This document shows, in pieces, positions 14,963 to 28,461 of a DNA stretch of 64,000 nucleotides. Numbering within the stretch: the stretch's first letter is position 1; each line of letters begins with the position of its first letter. The DNA comes from Strigamia acuminata (lineage: Eukaryota; Arthropoda; Chilopoda; Geophilomorpha; Linotaeniidae). The notes beneath the pieces are model-generated. The model saw nothing but the letters and a program-made list of their open reading frames with translations. It did not search any database and had not been told where the DNA came from. The stretch spans positions 2,170,001 to 2,234,000 of the forward strand of contig OX442317.1 in assembly GCA_949358305.1 (NCBI GenBank), given 5' to 3'. Made by a program: the position numbers and the translations under genes.

Positions 14963-16399
14963 AATAAAATTATTTTAATCGAAATTTATTAAATTTGGCC
15001 TGAAATAAACGAAAATTGGAAATAATGCACCCAAAAAAATGGCGGACGTTTGAAAATTGAATTAAAATTAGACTTTAAAATTGTAAAGGGGAGTCGGCCA
15101 TCCAGCATTTATGCGCGCAACGCGTTCACCGAGTGGACGGTGCCGACCAAATATTAAATTCCGCGCTCCGCCTTTGGGCTATGAATAGGGAAAATTCAGA
15201 GAGAAGGGGGATAAGAATTATGGCAGGGGGGCTTGGGGCAATGGTAGGCAAAACGAGCAAGGCTGAATGTTATTTGCTTAATGGCATGTGGTGGACCAGC
15301 GGCTTTGCAGCGAAGGGGATGAAAACCCCAGTGATGCTCGCAGCCCTCGCCTCTCTCTCTCTCTCTCTCTTGCACCCTCCACCACGCTCGCAAATGCCAA
15401 ACTCCACGCGCGGCCAAGACGGCACCGCACAAACGCCTCGCTAACCCCACAAACTAAGCCGTCAAGGGACTTAAATTGCTGGAAATTACGGGTGGGTTGG
15501 GGGCGTGCGAATAATCGTGTCGGAATTTATATTTTTATTTCGACTTGTGAACCAATGTCATTGGCAGACCAGCACGTGCCAAAAAGTATAGCCGTGTCAT
15601 GTGGCTTTATTTTGCATAAGTCAGGCGCGACCAAGAAGAAGAAATGAGCGTGTTGCATGCAAATGGTGGCCATATCACATTGCGCCACGAGCACGGGCAA
15701 AGGCAAAGCCAAAGCCAACCGATGCCGTTTCTTTATAGCTTTCCACTGACCGAGCCACCGGTGTAAACAAACACCGTGATTCGCCTCTCTCTCTCTCTCT
15801 CTTTCTCGTTTAACTTTTAGAACGGAACGGGCCGTACAAGAGGTGTCGTAAAACGGTTAATGAACTCATTAGCCTTGCTTTTGATAATGAAGTGTGAGCA
15901 GTTTATTCTCCGCTTATAAACCACAACAGATGCAAACACCCATGCAACGCTAAACGGGCCCATAATTCGAGCAGAGCCCAAAACGAAGCGTGTCCACCTA
16001 ACGACACAGCCCCTTTTCTTCCTTGGCTATCAAGTGAGGCGAACGAGACGCATCACGCCTCACCGATTCTCTCCTCCTTGGCTTTTGTCTACCCGCTCTA
16101 AAGGTTGCCATTTTTGTCCGTGTTCACTTTTGTCCTCGCCTCGTGTTTGTTTATTTTGTCGGCTCGCTAGATATTGGAAAAGTTTAAAGTTTAAAGTCTC
16201 TCTCTCTCTGGCTTTTGTATAAAAGAAGCTTTTCTTGCTTTGCTGGCTCCGAATGTGACGCTTTTCGCTCGCAAGTTTGTCCTGTGCATTTAGCACTGAC
16301 TGCGAAATCCACTCCACTCCACTCCGTCGGATTATTTTAACTTTTTTAGTCCCGGAAAAAATTATTAATTAATTTGGAAATTTTGAAAAATATATATTT

Positions 16400-16430
<31 letters not shown>

Positions 16431-16432
16431 TT
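16400..16432. repeat. (TTTA)n microsatellite
   Basis: About eight tandem TTTA units following a short TATATATTTT run. Confidence 0.9.
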
Positions 16433-18064
16433 ATTCGAGATTCATTTTGAAGCGTTTGAGGTCTCGATGCGCGACCGAAATTGATCCGTCGATATCACGG
16501 GCCTAATAAGGGTAGTTAGGACGAGAGGGAAAAAAGTGATCAGGTGGACGAGTTAACGAGTGACATCATTCAACGTCGTAAAGAGAAGTGGCTGTATCGA
16601 GAGAAATAGGAGCGAGGAGGAGGGAGAGTAAAACCTAAATGCATTGGCAAAAGATTGATTGAAGAGCCGGTGAGAGACTGCAGTGGGTGGTAGAAGAGAA
16701 AAGCATGGATTTATTTACCAACCCAACTTTAGAGTGTGTTTAGATTCGAGTTGGATGGGAAAAAGGAAAAAGGAAAAAAAAAATAATACAAAAAAAAAAA
16801 AAAGTTTAATCTTAAGAGCGCCAACTCGAAACTCGCATTTACTTTTGGAAAAGATTCTCTTTGTGACAATTCCTCTTTGAATCTATCAGCAAAAGACAAA
16901 ACAGATGCAATTAAGGTAATGCAACATTGAATGAGAAACAAATTCCCAAGACAACCCGAAAGGAAACGAGATTATCCCAAACTGAAATTAAATGGAGACG
17001 AGATAAGGAACTGCCATCCGTCGGTCATCTCGCGAAGAGGGGATCCGTGAACAAAGTGAGAAGGAGCGCACCCCTCCGCACCTTTTTCTGGGATATAATT
17101 TAATGCCATTCGCTTATTATGTTTAGCTAAGGTTTTTTTTTCTTTCTTTTTTTTTTTCTTTCAGCAAAAGTGGAGGGGTTTTGTCGATCGATAGTGTGCC
17201 GCTTGCCCTGCAGTAGCGTCGCCACACGCCGCTTGTTTGTTCGCTCCTCTTCACTTCCCTTTTCCCCCTCTGCCTCTCTGGAGGAGAAGTTGAAATGAAA
17301 ACTTTGGACAAAACTCACACGGTGGAAAATTAAAAAAGAAGTGGATTATAGGTCAACTCTCAACTGCAATCGGCAATGGGTGAAATAATTTCGTTTTGGG
17401 GGGAATTTGAATTGGGATAGTTTTGAATTGGTGTTTGGGAGTTTGTTGCGGGTTGTTTGTGGTGTGTAAGGTGAAAATTCCGTCTTATCGGGACTCGGGA
17501 GTCGTTAAGACGGCGGAGGCGGGTGCGGCGGCACTTTTATCGAATACAGTTAATTGGCTCAAAAATCCTGCAACTAATTTGCATTAGTACGTTGTTCCGA
17601 ATACTATCGCGGATTAATTGAATCGAAAACTATTCGCTTCCGATAAAAATCTCGCGCACAACACGTTTCCCGAAAACCATCTACTTAGGATTTTTGAAGA
17701 AAGAAAAAAAAAAGAGAATGAGAGAAAAAAAAAAATCTCAAGTCGAAGAAGGGATTTTGAAGGAAGCGAACTCATTACAACGAACCGGAAAACACACGTT
17801 TCCAATTTGAGTGGAATGTTTCCTTTCGAGATGATAATCTGAAACAAGCAAATACTTTAATTTTACCCCTTAATTAAACAAATTCCCGCAACTCACTTCT
17901 CCAAACCCGAAATCTCTCTATTTTTCCCTCCTCATTTCATCTCTGTGTGGGAAGAAAATATATTTTTTCAAAAAGAAGTGAAAACCCGTAAACGCTCTAA
18001 TAGAGCACCCGCGTTCTATTAACAAAACCCAGAAAGATATTAGATATTTAATTCAATGGGTCAA

Positions 18065-18445
18065 TTGAAACATTTATTTTAGTGTCCTTGATCAATTTAG
18101 ACATTTATTTTAGGCGCATTGTTCAATTGAGACATTAATTGTAGGCGTTTTGTTCAATTTAGACATTTATTTTAGGCGTATTGTTTAATTTAGACATTTA
18201 TTTTAGGCGTTTTGTTCAATTTAGACATTTATTTTAGGCGTATTGTTCAATTTAGACATTTATTTTAGGCGCATTGTTCAATTTAGACATTTATTTTAGG
18301 CGTATTGTTCAATTTAGACATTTATTTTAGGCGCATTGTTCAATTTAGACATTTATTTTAGGTGTATTGTTCAATTTAGACATTTATTTTAGGCGTATTG
18401 TTCAATTTAGACATTTATTGTAGGCGTTTTGGTCAATTTAGACCG
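18065..18445. repeat. 31-bp minisatellite, about 12 copies
   Basis: A tandem array with a 31-base period. The unit runs AGACATTTATTTTAGG, then CGTATTG, then TTCAATTT. The inner copies are nearly identical, while the first and the last two are more diverged, the usual pattern of an array that grows by exchange in its middle. The main variation is at two adjacent bases in the CGTATTG part, which alternates between CGTATTG, CGCATTG, CGTTTTG and TGTATTG. The array has no spacers, so it is not CRISPR-like, and 31 is not a multiple of 3, so it does not encode a protein repeat. Confidence 0.93.
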
Positions 18446-19080
18446 GCGTTGTCAGGATGTTTTATTTTTTACCTGGTTGCACCTTAACCACAATGATGAA
18501 AAAGCCCCTCTTGTGAGGAAATATTTATGCTGGATAAATTTGCAAACCTAATCCAATCAATTCGCATGATTCACTTTGAACTGTAACCCTTACCAGCACT
18601 CCCTCTAGAAAAAAAAATGGGTTACACACTCCTCCATCTTTACACAAGTTTACTCGGAGCCAACAAGCAACGCCATCACAAAGGTCAAATCCCATCTGCT
18701 AATTCCCCACCCCATTCCCTCCCCTTTCCCTCAATTTACCTCATCCATTTTCCTCCCCCGATATATTCTTTGGCTTTCGGCTTCACAACCCGAAACTCGC
18801 TCAAAAGCGGATGGGGTGCTCATCAAGGGGTCATCACCGACCTCCCTAATCTCTGTTCCGGACGAAAACAGCCTACAGACAAAACTGTACGAACCATCTG
18901 CGCACGCGTGCGGACGCGCACGGGTTTTGCTACATGAAAGAGGGGGCTGAAAAATCTTTGCTGCCGTACACGTGTCATGGCCACGAGCGCTGTGCGTTGC
19001 ACGGTGGACCTTTTAGGTCACGTTGCATCTGTTACCCCTTTAAGCTGGGTTCAATAAAATGAAGGTGTGGATTGATGATG

Positions 19081-19112
19081 TTGTGGGGGTTGTGGGGGTT
19101 GTGGGATGGGGT
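19081..19112 (+). repeat. G-rich tract, potential G-quadruplex
   Basis: Three copies of TTGTGGGGG or a close variant are followed by GGGATGGGG, giving at least four runs of three or more G with loops of one to four bases. Confidence 0.65.
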
Positions 19113-20378
19113 AGACAGATATTGACAATGATAAAAGCACGCTTGTGTGTATCGAATTGATTTGATTGGCGCTCAGTTTAATGGAGGGGTTTCGATCAAA
19201 GGGGTTTTCTCTCTTCCCAGTCGCAGATTTTCCATTCTGGAAAAAGTGAGTGAAAAATAAACATCATCTGCTGGCTTCTCAATAGGCCGCAGGACAGGGA
19301 CATGATCCTTGAATGGATCAAAAGAAAATTCAAGAGTGCACGAGATTGGGCTTTATATTTTGCAGCGCAAAAAGGGAAGTGAACTAAGCGTGCGAGTTTA
19401 TCGCATCTTATGTCAATATCCCTGGCTCGTAAGAATATAAATTAAGAGGGGTTAAAATGGTTTTATTTAGGCCTAAGTATATGACAAACACAATGAGGAT
19501 TACACACTGGACTTTTCCAACACACTCAACCTAATTAAAACGATAATTAATAAAGTGTAGGCGTTAATTAAGAGTCTCTTCAAAGCTCCTCTCTCTCTCT
19601 GGATCGTTAAGAGCGGCCACTGCACCGTCCACCACAGGAGGTCCTTCCCTTCAACAACAAAATCTCTCCACCCTTCGCTTTTGTTTTAAAATTAAAATTA
19701 ATAACAAAACTGAGAAAAAAATAGAAATATTCCAATTTTCCTTGTTTTTCTGTGCAAATTGAAAGAAGATAGCAATAATAAACGGAAGAGAGAGAGAAAG
19801 AAAGAAAAAACAAGAATATATTTGAAAGAAATAGAAAACTCGGTTGCATCTCGATGAAACTAGAGTCGTATTTAAATTTGCTAGGAACGGTCGCTAGGGG
19901 ACACGCGCGTGCACACAGGTATGCACAGCTTATTAGCATACGTTTCTCGTCTCTTGCGGCCCAACCCGCCCCAATTAAACCCGACCACGAGATTACCTCG
20001 ACTGAGACCGACAAACAACTCACCTGTTTGGGTGGAGTCCTATTGCACAGTGCTCGATGTAAATATTTTCCCCTCTTTTTATTTTTCTCGAGTTTCGCGG
20101 TGAAGCGCACCATCCGTGCGGGGCTTTTGAATTTTTCTTTATTCTTTTTTTTCTCCTCTCTTTGAAGGGGGGACGAAGGTGAAATAAAAACGAGGGTGAT
20201 GGGAGAATTTCTCTGGATTCAAATTGCTCATTTCCTTCGATTATAGGTGCTGATGGGGTTATGTGAGGGGTTAGGGTGGGAGTTAGGGGGTGCGGGGAGA
20301 AGGGAAAACGAGCAAAGAGCTAGGCATTTGGCTCCGTGCACAGATGGAAAATCAAACCAATTTAAATTGGAAATCTTG

Positions 20379-20415
20379 CTCTCTCTCTCTCTCTCACTCT
20401 CTCTCTCTCACTCTC
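20379..20415. repeat. (CT)n microsatellite, interrupted
   Basis: Long CT run broken twice by CACT. It is among the longest GA/CT tracts in the window. Confidence 0.9.
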
Positions 20416-23400
20416 CGTTCGCCCCCCGTTCGCCGCTCCTTTCTCACACCCACGAGGCGATAAGAGGAGAAAAAGGAGCAGGAGGAGGGTGAGCGCAAGT
20501 CAAAAGAGGGACGCCAAACACACGCAATTCTGTCAATATTTTTCGCCAATTTAACGTCATCTATTCCCATACAGATGCATCATAAAAATCTACGTTTTCA
20601 AACATATTCAAAGATTAACTTGCACCCAGCGCACGAGGAGGGGGAAGGTGGAAGAGGGACGCCATTGACCGTGTGTGCAGCGTCTCTCTCTCTCTCTCTG
20701 CGTGTCCCCAGTAATGGACGGTCATTAAGGCGAGGAGGGACAGCCGCATGTGCATGCCATTTGAATAATAAGGATCACCTTGGTAACGGCTCCAATTCCC
20801 GATGCTGATAACCCCCTCTCTGCTCACTCAACGAGCGCCATCCTTAACTCTTTAGCACCGACTGGAATAAATAAAAAAAATGAAAAGGATTTGCATTTGA
20901 ATCGTTGGAAGACGGGCCCGGCCCAACCCACAGATTAAAAGCCGGTTTTCAAACACCGAATGCGACTATATGCGATAATAGAGTGGGCCCACCTCCCACC
21001 TCCCACCTTCCTCCTGCCCGTCCTTTTAATTCCCTTTCTGTTATAAACCAAGTGCAAGGGGATTACGAGACCTCGCAACGTCACATTCTTTCATTTCTTT
21101 TCGCCAGTCGAAGAGAATGTGATGGATGACTAAGGGAAAATGGTGCAAAGTCAAATGTCGCCGCCCTCATCACGATCTCTTCCCTCACCCCTCACCGTGA
21201 CGAGACACGAGCTTCGTGGACTCGCATATTGTGCAGCTGTCCTCTCCTTTCCTCTCCTCCTCTCCTCTCCTCTCCCCTCGTTCGCTGGCGGCCAGACCGA
21301 GGCGCTAATATCGGGCAGCTCATCTGAAATTCAGAGTGGGGACAAGATATCGACACAAAGTTAAATGTTTTATATGATCGGGACCCACCCGTTGATATTT
21401 GCCAACGTGGGCGCACACACCCCGCAGTTTGTGATACGTTTTAGATTGATTTTTTTCTCTTTTTTTTGGGCGGATGGGATGGTTGGTAGGTTGGTATAGA
21501 AAGAGACGCGCGCGTGATGGATTACGTGACGACCGACCGAATCACAACGCCAATTCCCCACTGCACGGACATCATCCGACAAAAGCGTAATAAAGTGAAA
21601 CACCGAGTAAAACCGGTGTACCGAAACAAACACCTAGCAACCGACACTCGATTCTCATCTTCCGATTTCGCCAATCGATGCTCATCGCATATTATAAACG
21701 CACGTCAGTCTGGGCGCATGCACTGCTTTCTTGCTTGCTTGTTCCGCGCGCAGAGGAAGAGATAAACGCACAAAGGAGGAAAAGGGAAAAAAGGTTGTGG
21801 CCGCAATCCGGGGTTAAGGAAAGGGAAGGGAAGGGAAGCTGAGCGCTGGGGGTGATGGATGTTCGAGCGTCTAGGGCGGTTGACACCTGAGATAAAGGCG
21901 CGCGCGATTCGATTGGGGTGCTTTTCATTGGATTGGCGTTTCTTACCGGTCTGCAACGCCGAAAAGCAGGCCAAAGTGTTTTTTTTTTTAAACTCGGTTG
22001 TTGAAAACACGGTAACTGCATTGCGAGGATGAGGATGGGAATGGGAATCGTGGGGAGTTAAATAAGGTGGGCGTGGGAATCCGTGGCACACATCGGACAA
22101 GTGATTACTCAGGTTTGGAACTGATCCAGTTTGGGTTTGAATTTTTTTTAAGTGATTGAGTGTGATGGACGACGCGGAGAATTTTATTGCAGAGCGAAAA
22201 CGAGAGAGGGCCGGCCAGCGAGCCAGGGCCATTGGCTGGTGTTGACGCCATTTTTTGATAAGGAAAAGTGAAAAGTGTTGTTGTAAACAAAGCGACACCT
22301 GTTTATGACTGATAATAACATTCTCGGTTGCGGGGTTGTCTCTTTAAATTCGCGCACTTAGAAAAATGTAAGGAATTAATCAGCACGGATTTGAGTAGAA
22401 TTCTAATTAGAAACGTCTTGCATCGTCTCGTGTTACTAAGCAACTCGTACTGATATGCAAGATAAACCCTTTGATAAATGAAAACAAGTTTTGCAGCTAA
22501 AACCAGGTACTAAAAAGGTGCAGTTCCATCTTTAATCAATTTTTCTTTTAAAAGGAAAGGGGGAAGAAAGAAAAAATAGAGAGAGAGACTCGGGTCTTGC
22601 TCTAGTCACGCTCTGACCATTGGTTGAGGTCACGCATCAACGGGGTCACGAAGGTCAGGGGACATGGAAGGAAAAATTTCAACAGACGCAGTCGTAATAA
22701 AAATTCAGAATGTAATAAATGGGGAAAAGGATGCTATAAAAGTTACATAAAAAGGCTTTAATTCGCTAACATGCATGGAATGTTTCTTAATTCTTTTTAT
22801 TTATTTATTTTTTTTAATTTTTTTTTTAAATTGCTGATTTGTTGGCATCGTTATTGAAAAGTGTTTACGCACACTTCCGGTCGTTGACCTCAACCTTTAA
22901 TAATTTTGCGTTGAATTATTTTTTGATAGAAGTTGTGATTTATTTATAATGTTATTTTTTTTTCTTTAAATTGTGATGTTCCGGATCAATTTAAACTCGT
23001 GTCATTAAAGGCACGTGTATAAAGGAAGATAAATGCGGTCACGATAAAAGAATACAATGATTATAATTTTTTGTGATTTTTATAGGGCGTGCACTCGTCT
23101 AATTACCTCGTAAATTTCGCCCATACTGCGCATTCCATTTCCAAGCAACGCTTAGTGGACACAAAACGGGGCCCCCCTCTTAACAACCGAAAAATAAAAC
23201 ATACGTTAATAAAACAAGAAACGGGAAAGAAAAAAATTTTCTTCATCCGTTATTTATCTAGCGGCAAAACAGGTGTAAAATATGTTAAAAACTGTAAAGA
23301 TGTCAAGAGATAGTGCAGTGCGGCAAAGCCGAGTCGGACTTTAAGGCGGAGCTTTTTCTTCTTTTCTTCGAATGTGCGTGTGATAACATTTACACACGCA

Positions 23401-26127
23401 ATTCACTCGTAAATGTCCGAGTTGCATATTTTGCAGCGTACAAAGCCCCAATAAAATGCTTTTTTCTCTTCTTCTTTTAGCAAAAAAAAAAAAAAATACA
23501 AAAAAAAAATACAAAAGCCAAAATTTTGAATCTTAACTAAACAATACGAAGTTTGAATTGAAAGTAATTTGTTGAGTTGCGAATTGAGTTGTGAAGAGAG
23601 AAAAGGGCAAACCGATTAGTGCAACACAATGGAGTAAATTCAGACGCACAATAACCGTAAATCAGTTTGAGACTTTTCACTTTCCTATACATTTCAAGAG
23701 AAGTGGGGAAGGGGTACTGCGACGCCCCCTACCCCACAAATCAAGAAACAAGACAGCAGAAAGGGGGTCGAAGTCGCCGATCCGCGACCGAGGGACAGAA
23801 AGGGTTACAGGACTTTGCCTAAACCAAAACTGTTTCCGCTTGTTTGCCAGAGGATGCAAACACCTCTTCCGGTTTACTCATGTCGCTGCTTCGTACTGCT
23901 TTTGGCACGCATGCGTGGCCATCACTTGGCTTCCGTTTTCCACATATTGTCGCGTGATTATTATTTGTCCTCGCTTTTGTGCAGCCATGGAGATTTAAAG
24001 AATAAAAAATAAAAAAAATAATAATAATAAAAAAAAAATGAGGAGGGATAAAACGAACAAAACATGACCTGGTTTTGTGTTATTTTTATTCACCTGACTT
24101 TGACTCATCAATTTCCTCTGCAATAAAAACTCGATTCACCTGCAATCATCCCTGTGGGGCACCACCTATATTGATATAAATAAAGTTTGCTTTCATATAT
24201 ATATATATAATTTTTTTTATTATTATTATTTTCTTTTGTCTTAGGTGTCTCGAGTTGATGAAAAGAACCATCTCAATTTTCTCGAGTTAGTCAACTTTTC
24301 CTTTTCTCTGGAGACGCGAAACCGAGGGGCAATAAGAGACAGCACGACACTGTGGGACCGAGATGCAATTTATGACTTTACTTGGCTCAACGACCAATGG
24401 GTTGCCGGACCGCGCTGCCAGTTCAAATCGATAGGGGTAGGTGCAGTTTCAATTCTCCTTGTAACCCTTTAACTACACAAGAAGAGTCAGGAAATGCGCG
24501 CAAATCGTGTGAACCTGGACAAAGCAACGACTGCGTGTGCGTTTGGCTTTTATTAAATCAGTAGCAACTTTTAAAAATAAATAAACTTGGATAACTAAAA
24601 TATTTTAATAGTTGAGAAAATTGTTTATACACAAATTTATAGTCGGAAATGAAATGAAATGAAATGGTTAAACAACGCAGTGTTTTTTAAAAGGATAAAA
24701 TTAATTGTACAATTTAATTTAATACTTATAAACATTTGTAAAAATGATGAAAGTCGTTGGAAGTGGCCATTTGGTCACAATTCATATTGCGGCGGTTTTT
24801 CCGTCGTCTTTTCCGTCGGTTTTTCCCGTTTCGAATTGACTTGTACGTAGCGCTCTTTGAGAAACTTGAAAATGGATTCGAAACTATTGCAAGACGTCCT
24901 CTCGTGCATTGTGGTTCCTTGAATAAAACAAAATATTTGGTCAAGAAATATCAAAAAAATTATCTCTTTCTTTGGCCCCTCATACGGTATTCCTTGAAAT
25001 TGCCACGAACACGAAAAAGACAGACAGTTGGGCTTGCGTGGAAGGGAGAGGGGGTCCGCAGGGATCTTCATTTACCCTTACCCCACTCCCCTCAGTCTAC
25101 ACAAGCACACAAGCACCACGTGCATGTCTATCGAACTCCATTGGAAAAGGAATCTACAATTTGGCCACGACCACCGTGCCTGAATTTCAATGCACACTCG
25201 GCTCTTCGTCTCGTATTCCTCGCTACCCCTCGTGCAAATAGGGTTAGTTGGAAACGGTGGCGCCCTCTCGACCTGCTCACCGCCCACAGTCCCCTTTGCC
25301 AAAGCTCTCCGAGGTGATGACCCCGAACCTACCGTGTGGAAAAAAATTCCTTTCCATACTCCCCCTTTTCAATTCTTTCTTTTTTTCTTTTTATTTTCTT
25401 TCTTTTTCTGTGTAACATCAAAGAACGTGTCGCTCGGTTGATTCCCTTTTTATATATAAATTTATCTAGAAAAGGATAGGAGGGGAAAGTTCATTTTATT
25501 GTTGCCATTGCAATTCATCTTTAAAATAAAAGAAAATTCGATGGTCAAAAGCAACCCCTCGGACTTTTCGAGAGGTTTCACCCTCTTACAGCTTGCGCAC
25601 CTCGCATGGGAAAAAGATGAAACGAACGGCCTGGGGTGCTGACAGAAGGGTGATGATGTAATCACTAATGCCACCTGACAAGGTTAGGCCTCCGAGTCTA
25701 TGCAAATGCGTGACCGCCAGGCGGCGCCACAACTCAACGGCTTAATTAAGAATCCCCGATGCAGGATTAGTGTCAAAAGTGCGGATGAGTAAGAAACATT
25801 TTTCTCGGCTTGACCGTTTTCTTTACACTTTACAGACTAGTTGCAAATGGTTGATGAGCTTGGCGCGGGGGTGTGCAAGTGGAATTAAACTGGGGGATCT
25901 ATATCTCTTTGATAAGATAGTGTGCTTATAATGAGAAGTTGGGGGAAGGAAACGGGGGTGACACAATGGGATTGGTGGGCTGCTGTCGAAATGAAACATT
26001 ATGAAATATGAACGAAAAGCTGTCAAAAATGTCACGTTGCAAACAGAACGCTTCATATGTGCCCGCAGCCGAGTGTGAGGAGGGGTCTCATCCTACTCAC
26101 AATAGCGAGAGCAAAAATCAATAGCGA

Positions 26128-26166
26128 GTTGGGTTGGGTTGGGTTGGGTGGGGTGGGGTGGGGTGG
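26128..26166 (+). repeat. (GGGTT)n-(GGGGT)n tract, potential G-quadruplex
   Basis: Four GGGTT units change over to about four GGGGT units. All loops are one or two bases, the most favourable geometry for a stable G-quadruplex. It is not the arthropod telomere repeat, which is TTAGG. Confidence 0.85.
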
Positions 26167-27727
26167 TGAGGTGGATAGTTGTGGCTGGAGGTCAGGCGCG
26201 CCCGGTCACAAATCGACACACACAAGCAAAGCAAGAAGGAACAAAGCGAGCGTGTCACCATGCAGATCCGCACATCGTTAGCATAACGTGACACCCGGTT
26301 ATGTCAGCCATCCATCAAATCGCACCTCCTCATCACCTTGACTCGGCCATCTTTACTTTACTCGAGAGCTCTTCGCTCTCCTCTCCTCTCCTCTCCTCTG
26401 CTCTGGCCGATTCAAAATGCCAAAGGTGTACTTCCAACTGGATAGAGTTATGTTAAAGGAATGGAAATTTTTATTTTACATGCCTACTCAGATATTGAGT
26501 TTTTCATTTCTTCATATTGATATTGATACTTCTATATTTGTAACGACTATTGCAATATGCTGACCATTTTTGTCCAGTGCTCAATCTAATCAATTGTCAT
26601 TTAATTCTCTGAACAATGTTTCACAATGTAACAAACACAAAGATGTTTCACCAAGAAAACAAGTAAATATCTTTTAATTAGCAAGAGTGGACATGATTTT
26701 GCTGCAACAATGAAATGTGACATGTGAATTTAAATTCAATCAATAAATACATAGCAATTAATGGCATAAATAAAAGCGAAGTAATTGGCGATTGCTGAAT
26801 TTTGCACCGCGATCGAGTGGAAAAGGAAATAAAGAGAATGTACGACATTGGATCTAGTCGCTGCTCGCTCACACCAACCTAATTCCGTCGGGACTAACTG
26901 TTGGTCAGTTATACCGGAAGTGACCTCTTGATGCGAGCCAGCAGTTTCCTTACCCTCTCGGGTGAGCTTCCATTACAAGGAGCGCGCCCCCAGACGCTAG
27001 GACTATCAGCCTCTTGCCAATCACTCTGTCCCTATGACAACGCCAGGTCACGCACCAATCAGACAACTCGGAGGAAGGTCAAATGCTGGCAAAGAGATCC
27101 CGATCGGCCCCTTATCCACGTTGCCCCATCCCTTTGAACCCGCAAACAGTCAATCTTCAACGCCAGGTGTCGAGCGAAAACACTCGAAACGCCGCCCAAC
27201 AGGTAGTTATAATTAAAATTTAACCGCCATTGTTGTCACGTGTCACCTTAATGGAATCGCGAAAGAAAACAAAAAATAAACAAAAAAAGTTTATTTTTAA
27301 AATTTTAAAATTTTTTTTATTCCGGTGCGGGGAATTTTAAGGAGATGTGAAGAATTTATGGCAAGATAAATAACAAACTTATTGATTCAATTAAAAGAAC
27401 AAAAGACGCGCTTGGAACTCAAACACCGAACAAAAGAGCTCCTAAGAAGAGCGGAGGATGGTGGTTGCGAGGGGGAAGATGTATAGAGGCATAACAAACG
27501 CGTTTCTCCATCGCCACGCCACGAAAACCTCTGCCTTTCACGTTTCCAATTTAGTGAGTAGCGCTTTGCAACTTCCTCCTTGGTGTCAGCAGGATGCAAT
27601 CACAGTACACATGGCGAAACAGACGCAGATCTCGCGGCACTCGCGCAAACTCGTGTTCGTTTAAGCCTCCCGAAATTCGACTTTAACCCTTTCTTTCTTC
27701 TTATTGGTTTCTACCTTTTAGTCCTTT

Positions 27728-27769
27728 ACCCCCTTCCCTTCCCTTCCCTTCCCTTCTCCTTTTCCCTTC
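27728..27769 (-). repeat. (CCCTT)n polypyrimidine repeat
   Basis: About six CCCTT units. The minus strand reads GGGAA repeats, able to form a G-quadruplex or, as a polypurine-polypyrimidine mirror, a triplex. Confidence 0.85.
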
Positions 27770-28435
27770 TTCGTTCTAGTCTTCTACCGTGATGGCTTCA
27801 TTTTCCAGCCGACAGAACAAAGACGCTTCTTGATTAATTCGCCAACGTTATTAAGGAGCAGACGAGGCACCACCATCTGATTAATGCACAAGAATAACTT
27901 CGACTCTGTTTACTCGCGTCTCTCACCTCTGATTGTGCTCGAAACTCGATGATTTTCCCTTCCCTTGCTTGCCTTCCTCCATCCCCCGCTCCTCGTCTCC
28001 ATTTTGCTCTGCAAACGTGGCAATTCCTTAATTCTTTTCATGCGTGATTCTTGCTGGAAAAATGAAGATGGCGAACGGGGGAGCGCGAGAGAGAAATAGA
28101 GAGAAAAGGAAATGAGGGCGTAGAGGAGGGGAAAAAATGGAAATTAATATCGGATGGCATGGCACAACAAGATAGGGCACGCTGGCCTCTTTCTCCCCTT
28201 TGTTCTCATCCATTTCTCGAGCGAGTCCTCTCGCTCCCACCCTCTACCCCCCATTCTCCCTAACGCCCACTGCCTGGCCAAACGCGCGTGCGTGCGTGCG
28301 TCCGCCCGCGCACTGATAAAAGCGCTCGCAATGAATGCTCTTTCACGCGCCATAAAACGCACGGCCAGCGGACAAATACTGGTAGGCCCTCGCTGCAACG
28401 TAGCTCCCATCACCCACTCGGCTCCGAAGGGAGGG

Positions 28436-28461
28436 GAGAGAGAAAGAGAGAGAGAGAGAGA
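28436..28461. repeat. (GA)n microsatellite
   Basis: GA tract bordered by GCGAGCGAG. Confidence 0.85.

Larger units (their letters stand above)
13141..18050. other. Non-coding stretch with YY1/Pho-like words
   Basis: No gene recognised. Two YY1/Pho-like words lie at 13,164-13,169 (ATGGCC) and 13,196-13,204 (GCCGCCATG), and another at 15,040-15,046 (ATGGCGG). There are CT tracts at 15,351-15,370, 15,785-15,802 and 16,197-16,209, an AAAT repeat near 13,905-13,937, a TTTA repeat at 16,400-16,432 and an A/T palindrome at 14,941-14,962. Open frames near 15,133-15,650 owe their length to the CT tract and higher GC. Confidence 0.5.
18446..26100. other. Non-coding stretch, mixed GC
   Basis: No gene recognised. 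It contains a G-rich tract at 19,081-19,112, CT tracts at 19,588-19,600, 20,379-20,415 and 20,682-20,699, a GGGAA repeat at about 21,817-21,838 and A/T runs near 22,800, 23,480, 24,010 and 24,190. The longest open frames (minus 21,705-22,298, plus 24,757-25,317, minus 19,607-20,113) are compositionally biased and match no family I know. Confidence 0.5.

Noticed and set aside
18065-18445. CRISPR-like array
   Set aside because: The units abut with no unique spacers and the DNA is clearly eukaryotic; it is a minisatellite.
19607-20113. 168-codon minus-strand open frame as a gene
   Set aside because: Low-complexity Phe/Ser/Leu stretches from A/T runs; no recognisable motif.
21705-22298. 197-codon minus-strand open frame as a gene
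   Set aside because: Composition is Ser/Pro/Phe-rich from G-rich repeats on the other strand, no family resemblance, and other frames in the same place are also open.
24757-25317. 186-codon plus-strand open frame as a gene
   Set aside because: No domain, Arg/Phe-rich start derived from a CCGTCGTTTTT-like repeat, and open frames overlap on the opposite strand.
26128-26166. Interstitial telomere repeat
   Set aside because: The units are GGGTT and GGGGT; arthropod telomeres are TTAGG, and the tract grades into G-rich slippage.
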